DNA of 24,601 bases, taken from NCBI GenBank assembly GCA_026197015.1, contig JAPHRB010000170.1, positions 1-24,601 on the forward strand, read 5' to 3'. Positions 15,514 through 22,462 of this stretch are shown one piece after another. This DNA is from Gammaproteobacteria bacterium (GTDB lineage: Bacteria; Pseudomonadota; Gammaproteobacteria; SZUA-229). Made by a program: the position numbers and the translations under genes. Below the pieces are notes generated by a model that was not told where the DNA came from, ran no database searches, and saw only the letters and a program-made list of their open reading frames with translations. Positions within the stretch are counted from its first letter, which is position 1. Each line of letters begins with the position of its first letter.

Positions 15514-16113
15514 ATGAAATTAAAATCATTGATTAAAAAAATGAGAACCCCTAGTACCGCAACACTTGGTAGTTTGTTAATTGCAGGTTTTGTGGCAGGT
15601 ATTATTTTTTGGGGTGGTTTCAATACTGCAATGGAAGCAACTAATACAGAAACATTTTGTATTGGTTGCCATGAAATGAAAGATAACGTGTACCAGGAGT
15701 ATAAAGAAACTATTCATTATGCTAATCGAACAGGTGTAAGGGCAACATGCCCGGACTGCCATGTGCCAAAACCCTGGATACATAAAATGGTACGTAAAGT
15801 ACAGGCTAGTAATGAACTGTTACATAAAGCCCTTGGAACAATTGATACTCCGGAGAAGTTTGAAGAGAAACGCCTTCATCTTGCACAAAATGTCTGGCGA
15901 TCAATGAAACAAACAGATTCACGTGAATGCCGTAACTGTCATAACTATGAATCGATGGACTTTGGTGAACAGCAAAGACGTGCAGTGGCTAGTCATAGTA
16001 CTGGGCTGGAAGAGGGAGCGACCTGCATTGACTGTCATAAAGGCATAGCTCATTCATTGCCAGCATTGTATGAGGTTGACCCCAGTGCGGTAACCGGTAA
16101 TGCAGGGCACTAA
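15514..16113 (+). CDS. napC: Tetrahaem quinol dehydrogenase NapC
   Basis: Membrane-anchored NapC/NirT-family cytochrome that oxidises quinol and reduces NapB. The 199-residue protein has one N-terminal anchor (about 17-37) and four haem motifs: CIGCH (49-53), CPDCH (79-83), CRNCH (139-143) and CIDCH (171-175). The length matches E. coli NapC (200). It follows napB by 16 bp with GGGTG as a weak ribosome site and ends the operon; a hairpin follows 17 bp later. Confidence 0.96.
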   Translation: MKLKSLIKKMRTPSTATLGSLLIAGFVAGIIFWGGFNTAMEATNTETFCIGCHEMKDNVYQEYKETIHYANRTGVRATCPDCHVPKPWIHKMVRKVQASNELLHKALGTIDTPEKFEEKRLHLAQNVWRSMKQTDSRECRNCHNYESMDFGEQQRRAVASHSTGLEEGATCIDCHKGIAHSLPALYEVDPSAVTGNAGH

Positions 16114-16129
16114 TGTTGTATTATTTTAT

Positions 16130-16161
16130 GTAACGGATCCTGTTATTAAAGGCTCCGTTAC
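16130..16161 (+). terminator. Hairpin at the end of the nap operon
   Basis: GTAACGGA (16130-16137) and TCCGTTAC (16154-16161) form a perfect 8-bp stem, extended inwards by CC/GG after a mismatch, with a loop of about 10 nt. The 3' side has no long T-run (CTCATTTG), so termination efficiency is uncertain. Confidence 0.6.
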
Positions 16162-16283
16162 TCATTTGCAGGTTTTAATCATCAGGTATTTATAAGCCAG
16201 AAAATTTAAGTCGTATGTCAAAAAACTAACGTTGCTCTGCCTACGTGTGAGACCGCTTTTGAGTATCGATTTCTGACCATCTT

Positions 16284-16541
16284 TTATTGCAGATTAAGCA
16301 TTACCATATTTAAAAAATCACTACTGTTTGTGCCGCTAACTGTTTTTACAGCAATATATAATTTATTACCGGTAGCAAAATCAGTAACTCTACTCCATGC
16401 TATAGACGTATCACTGTTCTGCACCAGGGCAATTGTCGCACCAGACATATCAGCATTAGCGGTTCTAGTTTATGCTGTGAAAAGAATGCTTGATGATAGT
16501 AAGATAACGCCAAATGTAGCGATTCGTGTATGCTTTTGCAT
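16284..16541 (-). pseudogene. Small secreted protein gene broken by an in-frame TAA
   Basis: On the minus strand an ATG at 16541 opens MQKHTRIATFGVILLSSSIL-FTA, then TAA (16470-16472), and the same frame continues for 61 codons to a TAA at 16284-16286. The continuation begins TRTANADMSGATIALVQNSD and ends NSSDFLNMVMLNLQ. The first part is a textbook Sec signal peptide with the stop inside its C-region, and 'ANA-D' just after the stop would be a signal peptidase site. Without the stop it would be an 85-residue precursor of a small periplasmic or secreted protein, family not recognised. GAGAACAG lies about 5 bases upstream as a ribosome site. Either a recent pseudogene, a sequencing error or a recoded stop. 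It stands alone between nap and the NTPase gene. Confidence 0.6.
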
Positions 16542-16664
16542 AAATACTGTTCTCTGTTTTCGAAGGCGCGAGATCTTACTTATAATTAGAATATAAGAAA
16601 GTACTTACTTAAATTAAAAGTATTGTAATTTATCTTGTATCTTATTGAATATAAAGGATAATTA

Positions 16665-16742
16665 ATGGCTTGTCGGAATTGTGCGTGTAACCTGTTTAGG
16701 TGGCATGGATTTAAGTTAAATAAAATCTGGAGATTTGAGTGA
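16665..16742 (+). CDS. Possible 25-residue Cys-rich small protein
   Basis: A short frame, MACRNCACNLFRWHGFKLNK-IWRFE, starts at an ATG preceded by AAAGGA (about 7 bases upstream), a better ribosome site than that of the next gene. Its stop overlaps the GTG start of the NTPase gene (GTGA, 16739-16742), the classic arrangement for translational coupling. The N-terminus holds a CxxCxC triad (Cys3, Cys6, Cys8) that could bind a metal or cluster, followed by a basic/aromatic tail. It may be a real small protein or a leader peptide controlling the NTPase gene. No homologue is known to me. Confidence 0.4.
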   Translation: MACRNCACNLFRWHGFKLNKIWRFE

Positions 16743-17584
16743 AGTTCACAGTAGACGAATTTCGTGCCTGGAAAAATAAAAAAGTCACCCTGTTAGGGAT
16801 GTCGGGTGTAGGCAAAACGTATTTATCGAGTATGCTAAGGGATAGCCAGTGGTTTCATTTTTCTGGTGATTATCGAATCGGTACGCGTTATCTTGATGAG
16901 CCTATTCTGGATATGATTAAACAACAGGCTATGCAGGTACCCTTCTTAAGTGAATTACTGCGTAATGACTGGATATATATTCGTAATAATATCAAGGTTC
17001 ATGACTTAGGTCCCGTGCTCAGTTTTGTTGGAAAATTAGGTAACCCGGAGTTAGGCGGTGTAGAACTTGATGATTTTGTAAAACATCAGGCATTGTATCG
17101 TGAAGCAGAAGTCGCAACTATGTTTGATGTGCCTAATTTTATAGGCAAAGCGCAAAACATCTATGGTTATCAGCATTTTATTAATGATGTGGGTGGAAGT
17201 CTGTGTGAATTAGATGAAGAGGGTGTTATTGAAACTCTAGCTGAACATACATTGATGCTCTATATTCAGGTGACCAACAAAGAAGAAGAAGAGAAGTTAA
17301 TTGCTCGTGCACAGAGTGCGCCCAAGCCATTATATTATAGAGCCGAGTTTTTGCAGGAACAGTTAGCAATTTATTTGCAGGAAAATAACATGCAATATGC
17401 GGCGCAAATGGATCCGGATGAGTTCACGCGCTGGGTATTTCCACGATTATTTCACTCACGTATACCGCGTTATGAAAAAATTGCAAAACAGGGTTATACA
17501 GTAACTTCTGAAGAAGTTGCTAAAGTTAAAAATGAAGATGATTTTTTGAAATTGCTAGAAACTGCAATTGCTAGAGAATTATGA
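16739..17584 (+). CDS. P-loop NTPase of unknown role
   Basis: A 281-residue soluble protein with a clear Walker A motif, GMSGVGKT (residues 20-27), close to the N-terminus. It continues WFHFSGDYRIGTRYLDEPI, a stretch I associate with a conserved but uncharacterised bacterial ATPase family. No transmembrane segment or DNA-binding motif is seen. The fold resembles kinase-like NTPases (a nucleotide-binding loop followed by an SGDYRIG segment where kinases bind their substrate), but the substrate is unknown. The start is GTG, overlapping the stop of a 25-residue ORF. It lies 205 bp upstream of metA on the same strand, separated by a long hairpin. Confidence 0.75.
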   Translation: MKFTVDEFRAWKNKKVTLLGMSGVGKTYLSSMLRDSQWFHFSGDYRIGTRYLDEPILDMIKQQAMQVPFLSELLRNDWIYIRNNIKVHDLGPVLSFVGKLGNPELGGVELDDFVKHQALYREAEVATMFDVPNFIGKAQNIYGYQHFINDVGGSLCELDEEGVIETLAEHTLMLYIQVTNKEEEEKLIARAQSAPKPLYYRAEFLQEQLAIYLQENNMQYAAQMDPDEFTRWVFPRLFHSRIPRYEKIAKQGYTVTSEEVAKVKNEDDFLKLLETAIAREL

Positions 17585-17648
17585 ATATTATTTAAAAAAA
17601 GAAAATGAAAACGCGAATGCTCGCAAATTAAAGCAAAAGTATTCTTTA

Positions 17649-17715
17649 ATGAAATTTGTGTAGGTACATCAGCCAAACACATTTTTGTTGACGTGTTTGG
17701 TTGCACTAATTTCAT
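17649..17715 (+). terminator. Long imperfect hairpin between the NTPase gene and metA
   Basis: The outer arms ATGAAATT (17649-17656) and AATTTCAT (17708-17715), plus the inner arms CCAAACAC (17673-17680) and GTGTTTGG (17693-17700) with GTG/CAC between, make a long interrupted inverted repeat. There is no T-run at its end. It could end the NTPase transcript or be a structured leader for metA, which begins 74 bp later. Confidence 0.5.
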
Positions 17716-17789
17716 GACTACAGGGATGCATTAAAGTGATCATTAGTTTTTTCTCTTTCCTTTTATAGCATTAACCTCAGAGTAAAAAA

Positions 17790-18857
17790 ATGCCACTAGT
17801 TGCCCATAATCAATTGCCGTCTTTTAATCGCTTGCGCGGTGAAGGTATAAAAGTACTTTCACCAGATGCAGCGCAGCATCAGGATATTCGTGAACTGCAT
17901 ATTGGTTTATTAAATATGATGCCTGATGCCGCTCTTTCAGCAACGGAGCGGCAGTTTTTTAGATTGATTGGTGAAAGTAATCCAATTGCGCAGTTTTATG
18001 TTCATCCTTTTACTTTAAGCGAGCTGCCAAGAAGCGAAAAGACTGAGGCGCATATTAATCAGTTTTATGAAACATTTGAGCAAATAAAACAGCAAGGTTT
18101 AGATGCCTTAATTATTACCGGCGCAAATGTGCTTGGCCCTGAGTTATCTAATCAGGCATTCTGGAAACCATTAATCGAAGTTGCTGACTGGGCGCATGAA
18201 AATGTTACCTCAACTTTATGTTCGTGTTTGGCGACACATGCGGTTCTGGAATTTCGATATAATCAGAAACGTGTGCCACAGGCAGATAAAAAGTGGGGTG
18301 TATTTCAGCATCTGGTTACAGATCAGTCACACCCTTTAGTTGCTGACATTAACACACGCTTTGATGTGCCTCATTCCAGGTGGAATGATGTTAGTAGAGA
18401 GCAGTTTGAAGAGGCAAAATTAAAAGTGCTTGGCGTGGGTGATGATGATTGTGTGCATCTGGCAACATCAGAAGATGGTTTTCGAACGATCTTTTTTCAG
18501 GGGCATCCAGAATATGACACTATTTCGTTATTAAAAGAGTACAAGCGTGAAGTGCTTTTATATATTGAAGGTCTTCGTGACGATTATCCTCCATTCCCCG
18601 AAAATTATTTTGATTTAAAATCTTCTGCAATTTTACGTGAGTATAAATCTCAAATAATTGCGGCAATGAGTCGTTCTGTTGATATACCAGAATTTCCAGA
18701 GAGTTTGCTTGTGCAGCACCTGGATAATACCTGGCATGATACGGCAGAAGGCGTGGTTGGTAACTGGGTGGGGCTGGTTTATCAGTTGACTCACTCAGAT
18801 CGTATGAAACCTTTCATGGATGATATAGATAGTAACAACCCCCTAAGTATAAAGTGA
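17790..18857 (+). CDS. metA: Homoserine O-acyltransferase (MetA family)
   Basis: Activates homoserine with an acyl group, the first committed step of methionine synthesis. The 355-residue protein is a class-I-glutamine-amidotransferase-like MetA: LHIGLLNMMPDAALSATERQ near the N-terminus, nucleophile Cys146 in STLCSCLATHA, and His239/Glu241 in QGHPEYD. The Cys-His spacing of 93 is the same as in E. coli MetA (Cys142, His235). Acyl specificity (succinyl or acetyl) depends on a residue near GANVLGPEL and cannot be fixed here, because the segment differs from E. coli. The start ATG follows CAGAGTAAAA, a weak site. The next gene lies 6 bp after the stop. Confidence 0.93.
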   Translation: MPLVAHNQLPSFNRLRGEGIKVLSPDAAQHQDIRELHIGLLNMMPDAALSATERQFFRLIGESNPIAQFYVHPFTLSELPRSEKTEAHINQFYETFEQIKQQGLDALIITGANVLGPELSNQAFWKPLIEVADWAHENVTSTLCSCLATHAVLEFRYNQKRVPQADKKWGVFQHLVTDQSHPLVADINTRFDVPHSRWNDVSREQFEEAKLKVLGVGDDDCVHLATSEDGFRTIFFQGHPEYDTISLLKEYKREVLLYIEGLRDDYPPFPENYFDLKSSAILREYKSQIIAAMSRSVDIPEFPESLLVQHLDNTWHDTAEGVVGNWVGLVYQLTHSDRMKPFMDDIDSNNPLSIK

Positions 18858-18863
18858 AAGATA

Positions 18864-19250
18864 ATGAAAAAACCTGAGATGAATGAATCCCTTAATGTAT
18901 TTGGTGAAGCCTTAATTTCTTGTGGTGAAAACCCTGCTACGGGTTTTTATCGTGATGGTTTCTGTAATACCTGTATACAGGATGTAGGTTCACATACTGT
19001 ATGTATAGAAATAACTAAAGATTTTTTAGAGTACTCAAGGTTTAAGGGGAATGACCTCAGTACGCCCATGCCTGAATATGGTTTTCCGGGATTAAAACCC
19101 GGAGACAGTTGGTGTTTGTGTGCAGCGCGCTGGAGCGAAGCGCAGAAAGAAGATATGGCACCACGTGTGCATTTAATGCGTACGCATATTCGAGCACTGG
19201 AAATTGTTCCCATTGAACTAATGCGTCAATATGCTGTAGATTTAAATTAA
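18864..19250 (+). CDS. DUF2237 family protein
   Basis: A 128-residue soluble protein of the DUF2237 family. Diagnostic segments are LNVFGEALISCG, NPATGFYRDGFCNTC, FSTP-like DLSTPMPEYGFPGLKPGD and WCLCAARWSEA, with four well-placed cysteines in two pairs (GFCNTC and WCLC). The biochemical function of the family is unknown. The start ATG is 6 bp after metA, so the two are almost certainly co-transcribed. Ribosome site GTGAAAGATA. A role near methionine or sulfur metabolism is only suggested by this neighbour. Confidence 0.88.
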   Translation: MKKPEMNESLNVFGEALISCGENPATGFYRDGFCNTCIQDVGSHTVCIEITKDFLEYSRFKGNDLSTPMPEYGFPGLKPGDSWCLCAARWSEAQKEDMAPRVHLMRTHIRALEIVPIELMRQYAVDLN

Positions 19251-19290
19251 GTTATACAGCGTAAGTTAATTGACCGGCTAGAGGTATAAA

Positions 19291-19377
19291 ATGCGCTCAT
19301 CGCTGATAATTATAAACGCTGCAACTTTATTACTAAATTTATTTAATTTTTCATGGGGACATGAAAAACCCGGTTAA
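19291..19377 (+). CDS. Possible 28-residue peptide with signal-like helix
   Basis: MRSSLIIINAATLLLNLFNF-SWGHEKPG begins at an ATG with GAGG seven bases upstream and has a hydrophobic, signal-peptide-like core. It ends inside a perfect inverted repeat (19370-19424), which would be its terminator. It could be a tiny membrane peptide or the remnant N-terminus of a periplasmic protein. Short length makes chance likely. Confidence 0.25.
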   Translation: MRSSLIIINAATLLLNLFNFSWGHEKPG

Positions 19378-19424
19378 ATATATTGTTGCTCATTCAACTG
19401 CCTGCAGCAAGTTAATTTAACCGG
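19370..19424. terminator. Large hairpin between convergent genes
   Basis: CCGGTTAAAT (19370-19379) and ATTTAACCGG (19415-19424) are a perfect 10-bp inverted repeat. Inside it TTGCT and AGCAA pair as a second stem. It lies between the converging DUF2237 and SQR genes and probably works as a bidirectional terminator, although no long T-run is present. Confidence 0.5.
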
Positions 19425-19463
19425 CACTATGTGTAAAACATAACGTTACGTATTTCAGCTAGT

Positions 19464-20735
19464 TTATTTCTTAAGTTTTTCGATACCTAATGCTTTTAAA
19501 ATAAATACTTCAAATACAGAATCGGTATTACCTTTGCGCATTTTTCGCATAAAGTATTTTTCAAAACCAATTTTCGCCTGATGTACCCATTTACCTTTTT
19601 TAAACCAGGTGATATTACGAGGTGGAATTTGCGGAATAGCGACGAAAGCTGCACCCGTATCACCCATATCAGCTAGACATATCGCATTCCATGTCCCACA
19701 TTTTTCAGGTGGCTGACCACGCAATTCATGACTAATATTTTTAACAATAGCAGTCGCCATTGTTTCTATCATATAACCCGTTTTAGGTGCCCCCGTTGGA
19801 ACGGGAGTTGCTTCAACTGGTGGAATAGCTACACAAACACCAGCGGAGTATATGTTTTTATATTTTGGGTTACGTTGGTTCTCATCAATTAACACAAAAC
19901 CGCGAGGGTTGCATAAACCTTCAACATTCGCAATGGCGTCGATGCCTTTAAAAGCTGGAAGCATCATTGAAAAATTAAAATCCAGTTCATGTTCTTTTAA
20001 AAGGTTTCCCGCTGCATCTAGCTCTTCAGCAAATAGTTTGCCATCTTCTACTTTTGTTGTTTTGGCGTTACTGATAAATTTTATATCGTGTGCGCGTAAA
20101 TCTGATTCAAGCATACTCTTTGAATCACCTACACCACCTAACCCTAGATGACCGATATATGGTTCTGATGTTATATACGTCATTGGGTACTTATTTCGAA
20201 TTTTACGTTTACGTAACTCGGCATCTACAATAAATGCAAACTCATAAGCAGGGCCGAAACAACTGGCAAAGGGCATAGCGCCGATAACAATAGGGCCTGG
20301 GTTATCTAATAAATGCTGGAATTTTTCGTAGGCTGTTGCTGCGTGTTCAGAAGTACAAATTGATGAAGTATATCCATCCGGGCCTGAGCCGGGCACTTCA
20401 TCAAATGCCAGCTTTGGACCAGTAGCAATAACAAGATAATCGTATTCCAGTGCACTAGCTGACTGAAATTTCAGGGTGTTATTTTCAGCATCTATTTCAG
20501 TAACCGTATCAACAATTAAATTAATGCCTTTTTTATCAAGCACGGGTTTTAAAGGTACAGCAATATCTTTCACTGACCGCCAACCAACCGCTACCCACGG
20601 ATTTGAAGGTGTGAACTGAAAGTGATCACGATTATTAATTATTGTAATAGTGTGTTCTTTGCCTAATTCTTGACGCATTTCATATGCGCAGGGTAAGCCG
20701 CCCACACCAGCGCCGATTATTGCAATATGTGCCAT
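19464..20735 (-). CDS. sqr: Sulfide:quinone oxidoreductase family flavoprotein
   Basis: Oxidises sulfide to zero-valent sulfur and reduces the quinone pool at the inner membrane. The 423-residue protein starts with an FAD-binding Rossmann motif (IAIIGAGVGGLPCAYEM), has the second FAD motif around YLVIATGPK (100-108), and ends in a basic amphipathic region (WFKKGKWVHQAKIGFEKYFM) suited to membrane attachment. Cys127, Cys159 (FASCFGPAYE) and Cys353 (NAICLADMGD) sit close to the three redox cysteines 128, 160 and 356 of A. ferrooxidans SQR, so it is probably active. That comparison is from memory. The start follows a strong AAGGAG. It has its own promoter (about 20840) and a palindromic array upstream. 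Confidence 0.88.
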   Translation of the reverse strand: MAHIAIIGAGVGGLPCAYEMRQELGKEHTITIINNRDHFQFTPSNPWVAVGWRSVKDIAVPLKPVLDKKGINLIVDTVTEIDAENNTLKFQSASALEYDYLVIATGPKLAFDEVPGSGPDGYTSSICTSEHAATAYEKFQHLLDNPGPIVIGAMPFASCFGPAYEFAFIVDAELRKRKIRNKYPMTYITSEPYIGHLGLGGVGDSKSMLESDLRAHDIKFISNAKTTKVEDGKLFAEELDAAGNLLKEHELDFNFSMMLPAFKGIDAIANVEGLCNPRGFVLIDENQRNPKYKNIYSAGVCVAIPPVEATPVPTGAPKTGYMIETMATAIVKNISHELRGQPPEKCGTWNAICLADMGDTGAAFVAIPQIPPRNITWFKKGKWVHQAKIGFEKYFMRKMRKGNTDSVFEVFILKALGIEKLKK

Positions 20736-20836
20736 TTGTAATCTCCTTGGTTAAATCATTTGAAACTAATGAAAAGGTTATTACAAGTATTAGGCCAAGT
20801 TTATATGCCTATATAAATCAAGGGCTTAGGAGTTAT

Positions 20837-20864
20837 ATTATAAGTTGTGGGAAGTGACAGTAAA
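20837..20864 (-). promoter_or_regulatory. Candidate promoter of the SQR gene
   Basis: Read on the minus strand: TTTACT (20859-20864), 16-bp spacer, perfect -10 TATAAT (20837-20842). This would give a leader of about 95 nt before the SQR start. The TGACA/TGTCA array lies immediately upstream, where an activator would bind, and one more TGACA (20855-20859) falls inside the promoter. Confidence 0.5.
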
Positions 20865-20867
20865 GCC

Positions 20868-20901
20868 TGACATGTCATGCTTGTCATGACATGTCATGTC
20901 A
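20868..20901. promoter_or_regulatory. TGACA/TGTCA palindrome array upstream of SQR
   Basis: Six pentamers TGACA or TGTCA are packed into 34 bp: TGACATGTCA (20868-20877), TGTCA (20882), TGACATGTCA (20887-20896), TGTCA (20897-20901). As a whole, 20868-20879 and 20885-20896 are a perfect 12-bp inverted repeat with a 5-nt loop. It may be a regulator-binding cluster for SQR, or the hairpin terminator of the upstream isomerase gene; no T-run supports the latter. Confidence 0.55.
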
Positions 20902-20921
20902 ACAGATAGAAAGGGGCTAAA

Positions 20922-21410
20922 TTAATGAATGGATACGTTAGGATTAGAAATGCCATTACGAATTTCATCTTCAGTCGCATCACGAACTTCAAGTACTTTT
21001 ACCTTAAAATTAGCGACTTTACCTGCAAGAGGGTGATTGCCATCTACAGTTAATTTGTCGCCCTCAATTTTTGAAACCATGAATGTCTTTGATTCACCTT
21101 CAGCGTTAGTCATTTCAACCTGGGCGCCTATTTTTCTAAATTGCGGTGGCACGTTTTCCAGATCATCTGTGAAAGTCAAGTCAGGATCGTATTCACCAAA
21201 ACCTTCCACAGGTGGTAATTCGACTTCAATACTATCGCCAGCTACGCGGCCTTCCATCGCGCGTTCAATTCGCTCAATTAAGCCCATATTGCTGGCCCCG
21301 TGGACATAATGTACGGGTAAATCAACCTGCTCTACGACATTTCCCTGATCATCAGTAATGGTGTAAGTGAACTGTACTGCTTTATTTCTACAAATTTTTT
21401 GTGATGGCAT
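20922..21410 (-). CDS. FKBP-type peptidyl-prolyl isomerase, SlyD-like
   Basis: Cytoplasmic prolyl isomerase/chaperone. The 162-residue product from ATG 21410 has the FKBP domain split by the chaperone 'insert-in-flap' domain: FTYTITDDQGNVVEQ, then MEGRVAGDSIEVELPPVEGF and GEYDPDLTF, then the insert ENVPPQFRKIGAQVEMTNAE, then GNHPLAGKVANFKVKVLEV. The metal-binding His-rich tail of E. coli SlyD is absent, so the name slyD is not used strictly. An in-frame ATG 14 codons upstream (21452) overlaps a TATAAT-like sequence and is less likely the start. It diverges from the S24-like gene. Confidence 0.9.
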   Translation of the reverse strand: MPSQKICRNKAVQFTYTITDDQGNVVEQVDLPVHYVHGASNMGLIERIERAMEGRVAGDSIEVELPPVEGFGEYDPDLTFTDDLENVPPQFRKIGAQVEMTNAEGESKTFMVSKIEGDKLTVDGNHPLAGKVANFKVKVLEVRDATEDEIRNGISNPNVSIH

Positions 21411-21452
21411 GATTTCTACTGCTGTTAATATAAATATTTCGTTATTATACAT

Positions 21453-21621
21453 TTATTCGTGGTGCTGCCATAATTAGCAGGCTTAATGTGTTGATAGTAG
21501 CAGTGTATAATCAAAGTTTGCGTTATTTTATACACATATTAATTGGGGTTTTAAAGCGCCGTTATAATAGCAATATTAGTGTATAATTATTGACCAGATT
21601 TAAATATTTAAGAGATTCAAA
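21453..21621. promoter_or_regulatory. Divergent promoter region with repeated GTGTATAA words
   Basis: GTGTATAA occurs at 21503-21510 and 21579-21586, and as its complement TTATACAC at 21528-21535. The first and the inverted copy form an 8-bp inverted repeat with a 17-bp spacer. They may be -10 elements (TATAAT follows in both direct copies) or operator half-sites for the divergent isomerase and S24-like genes. Confidence 0.4.
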
Positions 21622-21936
21622 ATGGAAGCATCCTCCTGTAGTAAAGCCGAACCTTTTGCGCTTCAAGTGTTAGGTGATTCTATGCAGCCTGAGTTTATGG
21701 ACGGGGTTGTGATTGTTGTTGACCCTGAGGGTATTATCCGTGATGGCTGTTACGTTGTTGCGCTTGATTTAAAAGATGAATATACATTTCGTCAATATCG
21801 TGAGTATGATGATAAGCACTATTTAGTGCCATTAAATGATTTATATGAAACAGAAGAGTTTAAAGGGCCTTCACATATAAAAGGTGTTGTTGTTCAGCAG
21901 GCCGGTAAAAGACGCAAAGACCGAAGGTTTTATTAA
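21622..21936 (+). CDS. Stand-alone S24/LexA-like domain protein
   Basis: A 104-residue protein that is almost entirely one S24 (LexA/UmuD/signal-peptidase-like) domain: FALQVLGDSMQPEFMDGVVI with Ser20 at the place of the catalytic serine, then IVVDPEGIIRDGCYVVALD. Where LexA-type enzymes have the catalytic lysine, about 36 residues later, this protein reads YTFRQY, so the residue appears to be Arg57 or absent. No helix-turn-helix is present. It is therefore probably not a self-cleaving repressor; it may be a binding or scaffold domain. The gene is monocistronic, divergent from the isomerase gene and convergent with the rhodanese gene. The start follows AAGAGATTC. Confidence 0.75.
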   Translation: MEASSCSKAEPFALQVLGDSMQPEFMDGVVIVVDPEGIIRDGCYVVALDLKDEYTFRQYREYDDKHYLVPLNDLYETEEFKGPSHIKGVVVQQAGKRRKDRRFY

Positions 21937-21987
21937 AAATCACTATTCCCGCTAAGTTAATTCGGTTTTAATTTTTAATTACGAATA

Positions 21988-22449
21988 CTAAGGTTGCATC
22001 TGTTCAGGTGAAGGTGTTTTGCTAAAATATGCTTCTGCATCGTCTTCATCGACTTCCTGTTCAAACTCATTATATAAAGATAACTCATATTCAAACCAGC
22101 CACGCAAGCCGGTTTTAAGAGAAGAAACATTATTAAAACCCATTAACTGCATTGTGAAAGCGGCTAATGCACTTCGGTTACCAGAACGACAAATTACTAC
22201 AACTTCTTTATCACGAGCGTCTGCAAGTGCGGGTACCGTATCTTCGTAACCCCAGTCGCAGGAGGCTTCCAGAACACCCCTTGGAACATTAATAGAATTT
22301 TTAATATGCACTGTGGAAAATTCACCGGGCTCAGTGATATCTATTAGCAAAATCTCATTATCATTATTAAGTTTCTCATGCAGATCCCATGGAAATAATT
22401 CATTGATATTTGGTAATACGTCTTCAATAAGTGATCTGAATGTTTTCAT
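21988..22449 (-). CDS. Rhodanese-domain protein
   Basis: Sulfurtransferase-type domain. The 153-residue product has the rhodanese fold (LLIDITEPGEFSTVHIKNSI, INVPRGVLE) and an active-site loop CRSGNRS with Cys87, the residue that would carry a persulfide. An acidic C-terminal tail (EQEVDEDDAEAYF) is unusual and may mediate an interaction. The start was taken at ATG 22449, which leaves 13 bp after narL; an upstream in-frame start at 22503 would overlap narL by 41 bp. It is the last gene of the regulatory operon, whose position suggests a link with the nitrate/redox response. No signal peptide, so cytoplasmic. Confidence 0.87.
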   Translation of the reverse strand: MKTFRSLIEDVLPNINELFPWDLHEKLNNDNEILLIDITEPGEFSTVHIKNSINVPRGVLEASCDWGYEDTVPALADARDKEVVVICRSGNRSALAAFTMQLMGFNNVSSLKTGLRGWFEYELSLYNEFEQEVDEDDAEAYFSKTPSPEQMQP

Positions 22450-22462
22450 TGTTTTTATCCGC

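Larger units (their letters stand above)
16114..16664. other. Spacer between napC and the NTPase unit
   Basis: 551 bp holding the nap hairpin (16130-16161), the broken minus-strand gene (16284-16541), and AT-rich DNA (16542-16664) that must carry the promoters of that gene and of the downstream plus-strand unit. An open plus-strand frame at 16330-16596 is antisense to the broken gene and looks spurious. Confidence 0.5.

Noticed and set aside
16330..16596. 88-codon plus-strand frame after napC
   Set aside because: It has no ribosome site and is antisense to a minus-strand frame with a real signal peptide; probably a shadow of the broken gene.
17585..17789. SAM riboswitch or MetJ operator upstream of metA
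   Set aside because: No recognisable SAM-riboswitch core and no AGACGTCT repeats; only a hairpin is visible.
20736..20836. Sigma-54 promoter for SQR (minus-strand TTGGCCTAATACTTG)
   Set aside because: The -24 GG is present but the -12 GC is missing; the sigma-70-like pair at 20837-20864 fits better.
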